Assembly (NCBI GenBank): GCA_028095005.1
Contig: CM051463.1
Coordinates: forward strand, 65,014,251-65,078,250
DNA length: 64,000 nt
Direction: 5' to 3'
From: Rhynchospora pubera
Taxonomy: Eukaryota > Streptophyta > Magnoliopsida > Poales > Cyperaceae
Part shown: positions 45,036 through 56,860 of the stretch, piece after piece
How positions within the stretch are numbered: the first letter of the stretch is position 1
Layout: the number at the start of each line of letters is the position of its first letter
Position numbers and translations under genes: made by a program
Notes under the pieces: generated by a model
Seen by the model: the letters and a program-made list of their open reading frames with translations, nothing else
Databases searched by the model: none
What the model was told of the DNA's origin: nothing

Positions 45036-46949
45036 GAAGAGAAATATTTTTCTCTAAATAGCTTAGTTCTCATATAGAGAAATTCTGAATGTTTTTCATT
45101 TGTTTCATTCTTACTTCTGGTGAAATGGTTGTTATATCTCGAGCCTTAGCACTGTTCATTTCTATAAATAGGTAAGAATAGAATTTCCAAAGATAGAAAA
45201 TTGCATTCTACACCCTCTGGTTTATTGTGCTTGATTATTTTCCCTTTAATGTAACTGTATAAAAGGTTACTTCTTCGAACTTATGCGCATGATGATGTCA
45301 ACATCGAGTCATGGATGATAGGACTTGATGTAAAGCATGTGAATGAGGGAAAACTCTGTTGTTCTTCTTGGTCCCCAGGTTTAATTTCTCTATCATTTTG
45401 TTTATTTTAGAGAAAATTGCGTTTTTGGCCCTTGAATTATCATAGTTTGTTCGATTGAGCCCCAGAATGTATTTAGGTTCAATTACTCTCCTAAAATTAA
45501 ATCGATTTAAATTGAACCTTTCATAGTGAGTTCTCTGCTGTTACCGAATCATGCCATTATCAGTTATCTACTTAGCAAAAAAATATAAATCTAGCAATCT
45601 GTACAAGGATTTATCGTTCGGACCTATATTTTGTCACTTCATCTATTGAGACAATATGTTTAATTGATGATAAGATAAAAACTGTATAATTGTTAATACA
45701 TCTTGTTGTAGAGAGGAACAAGGGGCACATGAAAAGGAATGTGATGCTCCTGTCAGAATCCTTTTGTCACGTGAAGGAAGCCAACCTCCTGCTTGTAGCT
45801 TCTGCCTCACAATCTGGTTGAGGACCCACACCGACCTATTGAGACCCATGCAGCTTCGTGGAAGATCCAATCAGCCTATGGCGGTATATTTTTGAAATAC
45901 AAAGAAGAGGAGACAGCTGCCTATGTAGCATCTTGTATGCCGGCTGTCCACGCTGCAATCCATCGTGTGCTTAGATAAGTCTCTTTCTGATTTATATTTA
46001 ATTCCAATGTTAGAAATGCAAGGGGCAACTATTTGAAATATTTTTGGTTTGGTATTTTTTAAAACAGCTCTTGTAGTTTTGCTTTTGTAGGATTAATATG
46101 ACCGCAGTAAAAGAATGACTGTTACAAAACTGAACAAATTAGACTTTCAGAAATTTTTGATGTGGCTTCTTTTCACAATTTGGCATAATATGGTGGCTAT
46201 TCAATTGAACTTTACTAATTCTGTTGAATCATATGGCATGTTAGGTTTAGGTTCCCTGATTTCTCCCAAAAAGGTTTTGGATTTTGGTGCTGGACCCAGC
46301 TCAGCTCTTTGGTTAGTAATAAGCACTTTTGCTCACTGTTCCTTTTCTCTACCATATTTTCAGATTATTTGCTCTATTCAATTTACTACTAAATGAAGGG
46401 CAATGAGAGATGTATGGCGTGGGTCAATTCAGACAGTTAATTTGGTCAAACCTTCCAAGGATGCAAAGAGCCAACCAAAGCCTCCTTCAGAGTAAGTTAA
46501 CTTTTTCTTTTTATTTGTAGCATCCTAAAACCAAAAATTATTGCAGTTAGCCTGAAATTCTCAATAATAGTGTTCCTGTTGACAGATTTGAAGGGTTTGG
46601 CACTGATTCATAGCTATGACAGCATACAAGAACTGAACCGCAACCTGGACAAACAGAACAGGGAACATGATCTTGTCATATCAGTGAGTTCATTATATAC
46701 ATATAATAAGGTGGAACTTTATTTGAATAACTATTAGGCAGGTTGACTTTTGGATTTTTTGAATGCAGTCTTATGCACTAGGGAAGATTCCATCATTTAC
46801 TGACCGGATCACAATTGTACGCCAGCTTTCAGATCTTACAGGAGATGTATTGGTAATCATTTTCCTTATCAGATTGTGCTTTGAATGCCTTTGTAAGAAA
46901 CATCAGTGTGGAAATGACAGAACTCTATTCTCACAATCTAGGTATTCCT
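45036..46949 (+). pseudogene. Rsm22/METTL17-like unit 2, duplicate
   Basis: Duplicate of 33131-35044, with exons a to f in the same order (for example SPKKVLDFGAGPSSALW at about 46251-46311 and SYALGKIPSFTDRITIVRQ from 46769). Exon f is cut by the LTR at 46950 but resumes after it at 48716, so here both sides of the insertion are preserved. Confidence 0.8.
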
Positions 46950-48710
46950 TGTTAGAAAATGTGCTAATTTTTATTTATTTAGCTAATTACCAATTAATTA
47001 ACCAAGCAAATCACACACAAAGGATCTAGTACACAAGCTATTCAAACACACGAGAAAAAGGTTGGAAGTATACCTCTCTTGGTATCGCAACCAAGAGGCT
47101 CGTTCCAACGGATTGGTGTCGGTGGCGTGCTCTCCAAGAACCTCCACGCCGTGCGCCTCGAGTCCACTAAGGAATTAACCACCTTCTCTAATCAATTATG
47201 CTAGTAATTGAGAGAATTGTGTCTAATTCCAAAGCTTTCCCTCTTCTTGATTAATTCTCCAATTAATTTAGTGGAAAAGCTTGCTCAACACATGAGCTAA
47301 TAGGTGGATAAGAGAAGAGAGAAGAGAGGGAAAATTCTGAAAATTTTCCTTTCTCTTTGGGAATTTCGGCCAAGGGAGAGAGAGGAGAGAGAGGTGTGTG
47401 GAGGCTAGGGTTTGCTCCCAAAGAACACCCCTTTATATAGACCTCATACCCTAGCTCTCATCCAAATTTTGGAGGACCAAAATGCCCCTATGTAGCCGCA
47501 CCCTACCTACCTCCTTGGTGGGTTGGGCCTCAAGACAAGTTGAGCCCAATTCTCTTCTATTTAATTGCACCTTCCATTGGACATTAAATTAACTAATTAA
47601 TTTAAAGGCCCAAATGCTCAAATAATTAATTGTGTTGATTATAATTAATTATTAACTATTTAATAATTAATATGGAATTAGTCAATGCATTAAATTATTT
47701 CCATATGATCTATTTGACTTAATTAATCATAACGGTCCATAACGGTATACGATTAATTAATCAACTTATCATATTTTGCAAAACCAATTGTTGCAAATAA
47801 ACAATTAATGCACGTGTGGTTAAACACCTTATTATGTGTGACCCTTTGAGGATTTATGCTATGTTGGACATGGAATTAAATCGCTATTTAATTCCAATAA
47901 TCATAAGCGGTATCTAGCAACACGTTATGATTCCCAATTCACATAAATAGTGTACTGCTACAATATTTCAATCCTGCATAAGAGAATAAATAGTTTCTCT
48001 ATTTTGATTCTTATGTCACACGATATCATCGTATAATCCAAGATAGGAACGTGTCATTCTTGCAGATTATACGTTTCTTGATCTAGAGATAATTGTATCA
48101 GTTGCTAGCAAACAATCTATCTCCATCAAGGGGCCCAAACAGATATCGTCACTCACTAAGTGAATTAATGAGGGACATACGGTTTTCTTGATAATTAGCT
48201 TTTCCCCGCACAATTCAAGAATACTTAAATCAAGTCCGTATAGCAGCCTTTATCAGGAATCAGCGGTAGACATGATTTATAGCATCTATCCTCATGTGGA
48301 AAAGATAATCATCTCAAACTTAGAACCAAAATCATAACGAAATAAATAATGACACGTAACACAATCCATATATTTATTTCGTGGGGTCTAGTCCTGTACT
48401 ATGTTCTATAACATATACATATGCAATTAAGTTGGTTACTCTTAACCTATGATTTATAGAACTTAATCATCACTTAATCTGCATACTAATCTCATTGATA
48501 ATTAATGTTCTTTGTTAATTATCAAGATTATGGACTTTTAGATTTATCGTTGTCATTTACTACTAAATGAATAACAGTGATCTATAATTCAGATCCTCAA
48601 CCTGAATGAACTGTCAACGAGTAAATCAAAGAACAAATTATCTGAAATCACCAATAACATAAACTATAGAAGTAGCCTAATGAATTGGCTTCTAGGACAT
48701 ATCTCTAACA
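46950..48710 (-). mobile_element. Solo Angela-type LTR (B type)
   Basis: 1,761-bp LTR with both ends (TGTTAG...CTAACA) and perfect TTCCT duplications at 46945-46949 and 48711-48715. There is no internal region, so it is a solo LTR, normally produced by recombination between the two LTRs of a full element. It splits exon f of the Rsm22-like unit (GTATTCCT | TTCCTGGAGC). Minus-strand TATA box at 47433-47440. Confidence 0.95.
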
Positions 48711-48965
48711 TTCCTGGAGCTAGGTACACCACAAGGATAAAAAATTAGAAGTCAAATGCGTTCATATCTCCTTTGGATGGAAAAACGGGTATGAGGAGCC
48801 TTGAAAATTCAGTAGTTTCATTATGGTTACTCTATTTCTTTACAGAAAGACCTAAAACCCGTTCATACCCTCGTGTTCTTGTTTTTTTTATAAGCACTGA
48901 ATGTCTCTTATGTGTATCCTGCCTTAGTTCTTCCAAAAGTAAATGACTTTGAGAGAAGAAAAGAA
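48711..48965 (+). pseudogene. Rsm22/METTL17-like unit 2, exon f remainder and 3' flank
   Basis: Continuation after the solo LTR: CTGGAGCTAGGTACACCACA encodes LELGTPQ, then a stop or shift, and a MRSYLLW-type block. This corresponds to the family's VEPGTPxG and MRSH segments. Similar to 32881-33130 of unit 1. Confidence 0.7.
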
Positions 48966-49930
48966 ATATTTTTCTCTAAATAGCTTAGTTCTCATATAGA
49001 GAAATTCTGAATGTTTTTCATTTGTTTCGTTCTTACTCTGCATATATGCAAATATACTTGAACTTATAATTCGTACTTGAGCAGGAGCTACAGGTCTCAA
49101 CTCGGTGGAATATCCAACCTCCAGCTTGCAGCTTCTACCCGTGCAGCTCTTCCACTGTGGCGGTGTATGTTTACAATACAAAGATGAGGAGAAAGTTGTC
49201 TTTTAGCATCTTGTATGCTGGCTGTCTACGCTGCAATCCATCGTGTGCTTAGATAAGTCTCTTTCGGATTTATTTTTTATACTAAAGTTAGAAATGCAAG
49301 GGGCAAGTATTTGAAACATTTTAGTTTGGTATTTGTAAAACAGCTCTTGTAGTTTTGATTTTGTAGGATAAATATGACCGCAGTAAAAGAATGATCGTTA
49401 CAAAACTGAACAAATTAGACTTTCAGAAATTTTTGATGTGGCTTCTTTTCACAATTTGGCATAATATGGTGGCTATTCAATTGAACTTTACTAATTCTGT
49501 TGAATCATATGGCATGTTAGGTTTAGGTTCCCTGAGTTGTCCCAAAAAGGTTTTGGATTTTGGTGCTGGACCCAGCTCAGCTGTTTGGTTAGTAATAGGC
49601 ACTTTTGCTCACTGTTCCTTTTCTCTACCATATTTTCAGATTATTTGCTCTATTCAATTTACTACTAAATGAAGGGCAATGAGAGATGTATGGCCTGGGT
49701 CAATTCAGACAGTTAATTTGGTCAAACCTTCCAAGGATGCAAAGAACCAACCAAATCCTCCTTCCAGTTTCCGCCCTTCAGCTTGCTACAAGGTAGATCC
49801 TGAAATTAACACGTGCTTCATTTTATATTTATTTTACATTGTTGTGGCAGTACCTGAATTATTCTTGAAATTGAGTTTTATACAGTATGCATTTCAAAAT
49901 GTGTGAATATTTTTTATCTTCTTTTTTTTT
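48966..49930 (+). pseudogene. Rsm22/METTL17-like unit 3, truncated
   Basis: Third tandem unit. It contains the element-C target site in empty form (GTATGTTTACAATAC near 49168-49180), a KYKDEE exon with the same 1-base shift as unit 1, the PKKVLDFGAGPSSAVW exon (about 49527-49587) and the MRDVWPGSIQTVNLVKPSK exon (from 49679). It then departs from the other units after about 49765. The frame 49679-49906 reads from this exon into unrelated sequence. Confidence 0.75.
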
Positions 49931-50171
49931 TAATCAATCAAAAGATACAACCATACATTCAACCAAACAAGTCTAAAGGCCAATTAATTGCTATAGGGCA
50001 GCCAAATTATTTATCCTCATAAGTTTTGAGGTTTATTGATAAGGAAGAAAAAATGGGATACCATGCCCTTTACTGTACCAGTATTCAAGGTCAATTTGGT
50101 ACCAAACTGGTGGCAGTCACTTTTTGCACCATAGTTTGAATTAGATTTGTTCTTCATTTATTCTTTTCAAT
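49931..50171. other. Intergenic DNA
   Basis: A short AT-rich stretch between the last Rsm22-like unit and solo LTR D2. Nothing recognised. Confidence 0.5.
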
Positions 50172-50176
50172 ATATG

Positions 50177-51887
50177 TGATCGAGGTGTAAACCTAGGTCA
50201 AACAAATTAACCTTGTACTCGACTAGTCGTTTATAGCAAAGTAAAGGTGTCGATCTCACAGAGATGGGTATGATTACTATTCTTATTGGTTCGTTAAATC
50301 TAGACAGTAAAAGTTTAGATAAGTTTTCGAGTCACCAATGGAATAAATAAAAGAAAAATTAAGGAATGCAATTGCAAATATGAAAATAATGCAAAACAAT
50401 GCGAGTAAATATTTTTGGGGTTTTCTAACAGTTTAATGTATGATGCGAAAAGTGCCTTAGGGTTCGATTTCACTTAGGTTTGGTCACAGGGTTGCGAAAC
50501 ATACCACTTTCGTGTCTCTGTTTCACTAATCCGGTCCGGATCGTGGCCAATCCGGTCCGGATTCCACTGCGTGAATGCTGTGATTTACTCAATTGCTGAT
50601 TTATTCACGTCAAGGGTCCATCTAGCCATACCTAAACTCCCTAACCCTTTGCTGTCACTTATTGGGTACGGTATTTGGTATAGAACCTAGTGTTAACCCT
50701 CATCGAATGCATTGCACCCTCAACTTTCGTTTGCCGGTGGACCTATTCGAGTTTACAATTGGTTTTCTGCGAGATATCTAACTTAGACTTTCGCCTAATT
50801 AGAAGTGTTTACTTTTGGTTACTAACTGGTCGACTTTCGCCATTGACCTACCTCGAAATACTAGTGAAAGGTTCAGTTATTATAATGAGTTGATGTCTCA
50901 AACAAGTGCGGCCGTACACAAGCAGAGCAACACAAATAATAATAAACACAAAACACAAGCAAATCAATAAAACTCCCAAAGGTAATTGACTTCTTCCATC
51001 AACCAAAAGAGTAAATCAAGCAATCCAAACCCTAAGCTACATCTACCCCTAAAGCATTAAGAGTTTAGCCTAACATAACTTCAAACAACAAGCAAATAGC
51101 AAGAGATAAAGTCATACAAGCCATAGAAACAGAATTTAGAGAGAAAGTATGAGAGAAACAACAAATATCCAAGTTTTTAAGTTGTAAACCGCTGCCGTCG
51201 CGCTAGAGAACACCTTAAGACCTTGAGAACTCGTTGCCACAGCAAAGCAAAGTTCCAAAACGTGCTCCCCCCTGCCCTAGTCGCCCAAAGAAGAGAGAAA
51301 AGCACCCAAAAACCTAGATCTGCTGCTGGAGAGAGAGAGAGAAAGTTGTGGAATGAGGAATGATCCTTTCCAAAGATGGAGCACGCCTAAATTGCCTCCC
51401 CTGCCTGCCTGGACGTCCAGCTACCTTCCCTTAATCACACACACGAAATTACCTCCCTTTCCATAAAAGAAATCGCCTTTAATTTCTGATCAGAACCTTC
51501 TTTATATGGCAATCCGGACCGGACAGGATGCAATCCGGACCGGATTAGAGCCACTGGATTGAGTTTGCATAAGGATCGGGTTCGGATTAGGAGGAATCCG
51601 GGCTGGATTGTAGAGGTTGAGTGAGATAGGCTGTGGAATGGTTGGCTTTGTGCGTAGGCGGTGCATCGGGCTGAGTCGAGACTTGATCTAAGCTAGGAAT
51701 GAGTCGTCTAGCTATCCAATTCATTGCTTCTTTGCTGCTTTTTTCGAGTTCCGATAAAAAATAAAACAAAACGCAACGGCAGTGCCAAATCTGGCAAACA
51801 AAAGCGAAAAACAAGATAAAATCACAGTTTTAGTTATAATTTCGATGTAAAGTCTGGTCAAAATATCGATATAAATATGAGATATCA
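50177..51887 (-). mobile_element. Solo LTR D2 (Gypsy-like)
   Basis: 1,711 bp. On the minus strand it starts TGATATCTCATATTT and ends CACCTCGATCA, flanked by perfect ATATG duplications (50172-50176 and 51888-51892). It is the inverted homologue of D1 (7188-7733 plus 17423-18533). No internal region adjoins it. Four copies of AATCC-GG(T/A)CC-GGATT-type palindromes lie at 50528, 50549, 51511 and 51532. Confidence 0.85.
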
Positions 51888-51892
51888 ATATG

Positions 51893-52029
51893 GTGGCAAA
51901 TGAATTGATTTTTATTCTACCTATAGGCTGACCATCAGAGACATGAGATGGTTTGATGGAATTCATTCAAGCTATACTAATAAGACAGGTCCTATAAATC
52001 CAAGTAATTCTTTTAAGATGTAGCTATAA
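51893..52029. other. Short intergenic stretch
   Basis: AT-rich, nothing recognised. Confidence 0.5.
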
Positions 52030-52330
52030 ACAAGGACCTTAAACTTTGGATGCATATAGTTGTCCGGCTCTTTTTGACGGATTTCCCCGTTTGAGAAGGA
52101 AAACAAAAAGAAGGATCGGATAAGATATCCCCTCGCAGGCCAAAGCCCCGACCACGGGCGCCTCCCATTAAAGAGATGCTCGCTCGTGCGGACTTATGCT
52201 CCTCCGAGGGTTTATTTTTTTGGTGTAGGTTCTTTCTTTCCGACGGGCGCAAGCCCCCGCCGTTAATTACCCTGGTTACTCTCCTAGGCACCTCTGGATC
52301 GGGAATATCAAAGAATATATATATCCTGCA
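52030..52330 (-). other. GC-rich patch, possibly organelle-derived
   Basis: An abrupt, GC-richer stretch inside AT-rich DNA, with an open minus-strand frame at 52013-52372 (119 codons) that includes IPDPEVPRRVTRVINGGG and SISLMGGARGRGFGLRGDI. The style recalls unannotated plant mitochondrial intergenic frames, so a nuclear insertion of mitochondrial DNA is suspected. This rests on impression only; no specific mitochondrial gene is recognised. Confidence 0.3.
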
Positions 52331-52690
52331 GACTGTTAGAGAATTGTCAATAAAACAAATAGTGTCATGCATATGTATGTGGGCATTTTGTGAATGGTTA
52401 TGCTTTGATGCTCGTCATTCGTGTTTATTTATTCTTTTTTGCATGATAATTCTTTATTGGGGTTTGTATCATGTGTACAGTCGAAACACTTCTTCTTTTG
52501 ATGGGATTTCAGGCATGTTTATTTTCATTGTTTTTGGGATTCTATTTTTTTTATGTGGCTTCATTCATCATGATTTTATCAGATGGGTATGGGGTTATCA
52601 GAATTCTTTTATCTGACGAGGTAGTGGGTGATTCAAGCTTTGATTATTCAGTATCCTTGGTCAGATGGGCTTTGAACCATCGGAGACTGT
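52331..52690. other. AT-rich DNA next to the 116-bp array
   Basis: T-rich. The plus-strand frames here (to 52616 and to 52725) are hydrophobic translations of T-rich sequence without family features. Confidence 0.45.
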
Positions 52691-52709
52691 TTGTAGCGAT
52701 CAGAACACA

Positions 52710-53215
52710 GCGTCGTCGAGAGTGAGATCATGGGATCACTCAAACACTATGGAGTTTGGATCCGTCTGTAGATTTCGTCAGGTGGGTTTTGAGTCACCGA
52801 AGCTATTTTAGCAGTCAGGATAGAGTGGTATCTTCAGTGAGGTCGCAGGATCACCTAGATGTCACAGAGATTTGGGTCCATCAGCAGATTTTGTCAGGTG
52901 GGCTTTGAGTCACCGGAACGATTTCAGCAGTCAGGATAGTGTGCTATCTTCAGTGAGGTCGCGGGATCACCTAGATATCATAGAGATTTGGATCCTTCAG
53001 CAGATTCTGTCAGGCGGACTTTGAGTCACCAGAACGATTTTAGCAATCAGGATGAAGTGTTATCTTCAGTGAGGTCATGGGATCACCTAGATATCACAGA
53101 GATTTGGGTTCATCAGCAGATTTTGTTAGGTGGGCTTTGAGTCACTAGAACGATTTTAGCAGTCAGGATAGTGTGTCATCGGGAGTGAGGTCGCAGGATC
53201 ATTCAGACACTAGAG
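52710..53215 (+). repeat. 116-bp tandem array
   Basis: Four to five diverged copies at a 116-bp period, marked by GTCAGGTGGG at 52777, 52893, 53009 and 53125 and by GTGAGGTCGCGGGATCACCT-like blocks. The monomer is related to the longer half of the 202-bp unit at 61362-62530. Confidence 0.85.
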
Positions 53216-56200
53216 GAGCTGTACGTCTGGGAGGGTATCATAGAGCCTTCAGAGTACAGTACTTTGATTTTTTTTTATTTGGATTTGGACTTCAATTTCA
53301 ATCATTGATGGGATTTGGATTGACTTGAACTTCATGCTTTCTTCTTCTTTTTTTTTTTTGGCTTTGATTCTGGTTCTGATATCAGGATTCCATATCTATG
53401 GCCTAGCGGCTGGCTCCTGATGAGATCATGTGCATACTTTTCTTTTATTTTTGGATTGCGATGAAGACTCCTCATCTGAGACCTAGTGGATTAGGTCCCG
53501 AAAGAGTCGCATTTGGTCTTGTTTTGGGATTAAGACTCCATTTCTGAGACCGAACGGTTGGGTCCTGAAATGACTTTGAGTACAATTTATCTTTTCGACT
53601 TGTTGGAAATACGTGGTCCATACTTCCTTTGATTATCAATGTCAGATGAGAATCTTCTGAAAACACATCACCTTTGTCGTGGATGAGTCTCAATTCCGCC
53701 GAATCCCTGAAACTAGACAATCTTTTAAACATTTTACATTAATGGGGTTTCTGACATCCGTAAACAAATTTATTTCTCTAGGCATGATAGAATTACGCCG
53801 TGAGCATGTATTCCTTTCATTGCCTTGATTTCAGAGAATTCCTCCTCTCGTTTCTTCAAGTTTCTGGTGATTCTCGATGAAACGTTTAATGTGGCGATAT
53901 ACTGATCAAATATAAGTTTGGGGTTTTGGGTGATTTAATTGGGTTTGGAGGGTTTCTTGACCATGATATTTAGTAGAAATAGGTTCCTTATATTTTTCTG
54001 GATTTATAGGAATTTGGTTTGGATTTTTCTGAGCCTCCCATGATTTTTGGTGAAGTTTTGAAGTTTTGACGGATTCCGATCGAGCCACGTCAGCACTGCT
54101 GCTCATGCACACGGATGGCTGTATATGATGTGGTCAGGGACTCGCCACACGTCAGGAGCCACAGGAGATCCTGAGATTTAGGGCGCCTGTTCGTATTTTT
54201 GTGTGACCGGGGCGTTCTTGAGCCGACACATGAATAGGTCTAGTGGGGACCATCAGTCAGCGTTTCATAAGAGATGCACCGAGTCCATTCAGGGGTCCTT
54301 TCCTTCTCCTTCATCTCGTTCGCTCCGAGAGAGGTTTGAAAATGTCGAAGATCTGTTGAGCCGGCTCCAATCGGAAAGAGAGAAGAGGGGTTTCATGACC
54401 TTCGCGGAGAGAAACGCCGAGTGAGATATCTTATGGCCTCAAGATGTGGCCCATCCTCCGCTATGCTCGGCCATGGAGAGAGAGATTGCTGTCCTGAAAG
54501 CCGGAGGCAGTGTTTGGAAGCCTGACAGAGCATCGCCAGGTGAATGCACCTTCTTCTCCTTCCTTTTTTTTTTATGTTGAAGGTTTTGATACAATTTACT
54601 TTATTTAATCTCTCATCTTTCTTTTGTATGCTCGCCAAATGTTCGATGAAATGTCTGAGAGAGGCTGTGAAGGAGCAATTAACCGTCGGCACCATGCTGT
54701 GGCACTGAGAGTCGATCACGGGTCTGAGAGATGTCATGGAGAAGGGGTTGACGGCATCGGCATGATTTCCCCGTCTTGATTTTTTTGGTCAGCCATGTTA
54801 AGGATGAATAGCGATTTCCAGCGGCGGTGTATCTTTATTTGATCTATCGATGGCTCCTGAGACACCAGAGAATGTCAGGTTCAACAGCTAATAGCCGTAC
54901 CCTTATTCAATGATGCTTGGCTCTTCCTCCAATCTCATTTGATTGAGGTAAGCTTTTTCGTCTCTTTTTTTTTTGATTTGGTAGCCGCCATTGGCCAATG
55001 CTTGAATCGAGCGTGCCTTATGAATATGATATTCGATGACGGTTGGTTTCAATTGTTGGTGATGTACAGCAGCTTGGGTCTGGAACACCATAAGATCGTC
55101 AAGGAATTGCCAAATTCCTTACAACTCAGATGGGCAATCTCAACCTCATCTCTCTGACGTCAAGTCCCCTCCTCTTTTTCTTTGCTTTATACTATTTCTC
55201 ATTCGTGGCCAGAACTGATCTCCATGAGTTCATTCTGTGCAAAGAAAGGACTACTTTGAGACTGGTGTTCTCTCTTCATTTCCTTTAGGGGTTGACATAT
55301 GGAGGGCTGCCATCTGGGATTGGACTTTGTAGAGAGGGGACCCTTCAGGTTTAAGCAGTAAGTAGGCATCTTCTGGGATTTGCCATGTCACATATGCGAA
55401 AGCACCATGGTGATTGAGAAAATGTGTAATGGGGAGATGTATAGGAAATGGTAGTGCTAGCGTCATCTCAGTTTGCCAACAAGAGCATGACATCTACTCG
55501 AGCTTCTCTGAGGTTAGGCTCCTCTCTTATTATTTTTTTTGTTCATTGCATATATCAGAGGTAGGATGGCATTGGGGTGATTGTGTAGGGACTGATGCTT
55601 CTCTCTTCTCATTTTTTTTATTAACTCACGGGGGGGGGTCATCTTTGGATCTGATATTGCAGTGACTTGAGGAATAGCATGAAGTCTGTTGACTCATGGT
55701 GACCATGGTCGGTTGGCATGGCTTCTGGGGGTATCATAGAGACACCTCATGTTCCCTGGTCATGTGGAGAGGCAAGGTAGCATAGGCCAATACCTGCTGT
55801 CCTGAAGGTATTTCTTTCTTTTTTTTTATTTATTTTTTTTGTTTCATAGATATTTTGTATGCCTTCTTGCCATATGTAAAAGAAAACTGTGCATATGTAG
55901 ATTGCACATATGTACATGATGCTTCCTGTTAGATGTAGGAATTCCAACAACTTAAAGCAAAAGAAAAAAAAAGAAAAGGAAAATAGCCTGTGGATATGTG
56001 AAGTTTAAGACCTTATTGTATTGTTATTTGTGCTATCCCTTCACCTTGTGTATGCATGCATGTCTATGATTATAATCCTCTTTTTTTTTATTTGGAGGTG
56101 AATCAAGAAAAAAGGAATAGATATGCAGGCTTATTCACATGATGCAAACATGATAAATAGCTGAATGATTTGTCTTACTACAAGACCCCTGGACCTTCAT

Positions 56201-56600
56201 GGATAGAGCAAACTTTAACATGCCTTCTTTATATCACGATGTATAGGTTGAGTATATGAGTATGCATCTTCTTTCTTTCTTTTTTTTTTTTTTTTTTTTT
56301 GAGTGCTGAGTCATGATATTAGGCATATGCATACTTCTTTTATTTTGTGTAAAGAAAATGAAGATGGGATAACGAGGTAAAAGAAAAGATAAAACTGACT
56401 AAGATATGCCATGAATCCTTTCCATATGTTGATTTGGTGCACATAAATATAAATGCAAAGAAACTTTCAAAGAAAAAAAAGAAAATAAAAAGAGGGTAGT
56501 TCTCAGGTTTTACAGCCCTTGAACCTATGCAAACTAACATAACCCACGCACACCATGAATTGGTGGCTGGGTCAAATACGAGATGACTCTCAAAACAACA
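53216..56600. other. Repeat-derived DNA with many T runs, no gene called
   Basis: Low-complexity, homopolymer-rich DNA. A diverged pair of blocks (TGAGACC-TAGTGGATTAGGTCC near 53480 and TGAGACC-GAACGGTTGGGTCC near 53547) suggests further short repeats. A short plus-strand frame, 54203-54424, has an open, charged helical segment (RFENVEDLLSRLQSEREKRG), then a stop. It may be a decayed accessory ORF like those near 59360, but there is no second copy to support it. Confidence 0.4.
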
Positions 56601-56860
56601 AATAAAGAGTTTACCACTTTATTGATAGAGTAAGTGATGTTTACAAGCTGGTTCTCCCTTCTTGTAGCTCCACTCACAGAGTCTCTTTGTAGCTATCCTA
56701 AACTAACTTTCTTTTTTTTTTGTTTTGCAGACTTTTTTTATATCCTAAGTGCGTGTGTGGTCTCAAGTGTTTCTTTCAGAGGTTGTTCTCCTCAAAAGTT
56801 CTCTCTCTCTTTCATCCTCACCCCCTCTTCATGGTGCAGCTGCCTCTCTATTTATAGAGG
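56600..56860 (-). promoter_or_regulatory. LTR-like promoter and polyadenylation region, minus strand
   Basis: The minus strand reads CTCTATAAATAGAG (complement of 56846-56859), a good TATA box. About 225 bp downstream in that sense is AATAAA (complement of 56618-56623). TATA followed within a few hundred bases by a poly(A) signal is the layout of an LTR R region. It may belong to the LTR that ends at 58975, which would make that LTR longer than 2 kb; the left end was not located. Confidence 0.4.

Larger units (their letters stand above)
43686..48710. repeat. Direct duplication of 31781-36805 (offset 11,905 bp)
   Basis: 5,025 bp repeating 31781-36805: 52 bp of LTR C, TTTAC, units 1 and 2 of the Rsm22-like pseudogene, and the B-type LTR. 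Only two differences were found by eye (33943 G versus 45848 A; 36734 G versus 48639 T). Paired frames keep the constant offset, for example 32056/43961, 34210/46115 and 34858/46763. The left junction shows GT microhomology between the A-type LTR and LTR C. Confidence 0.95.
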
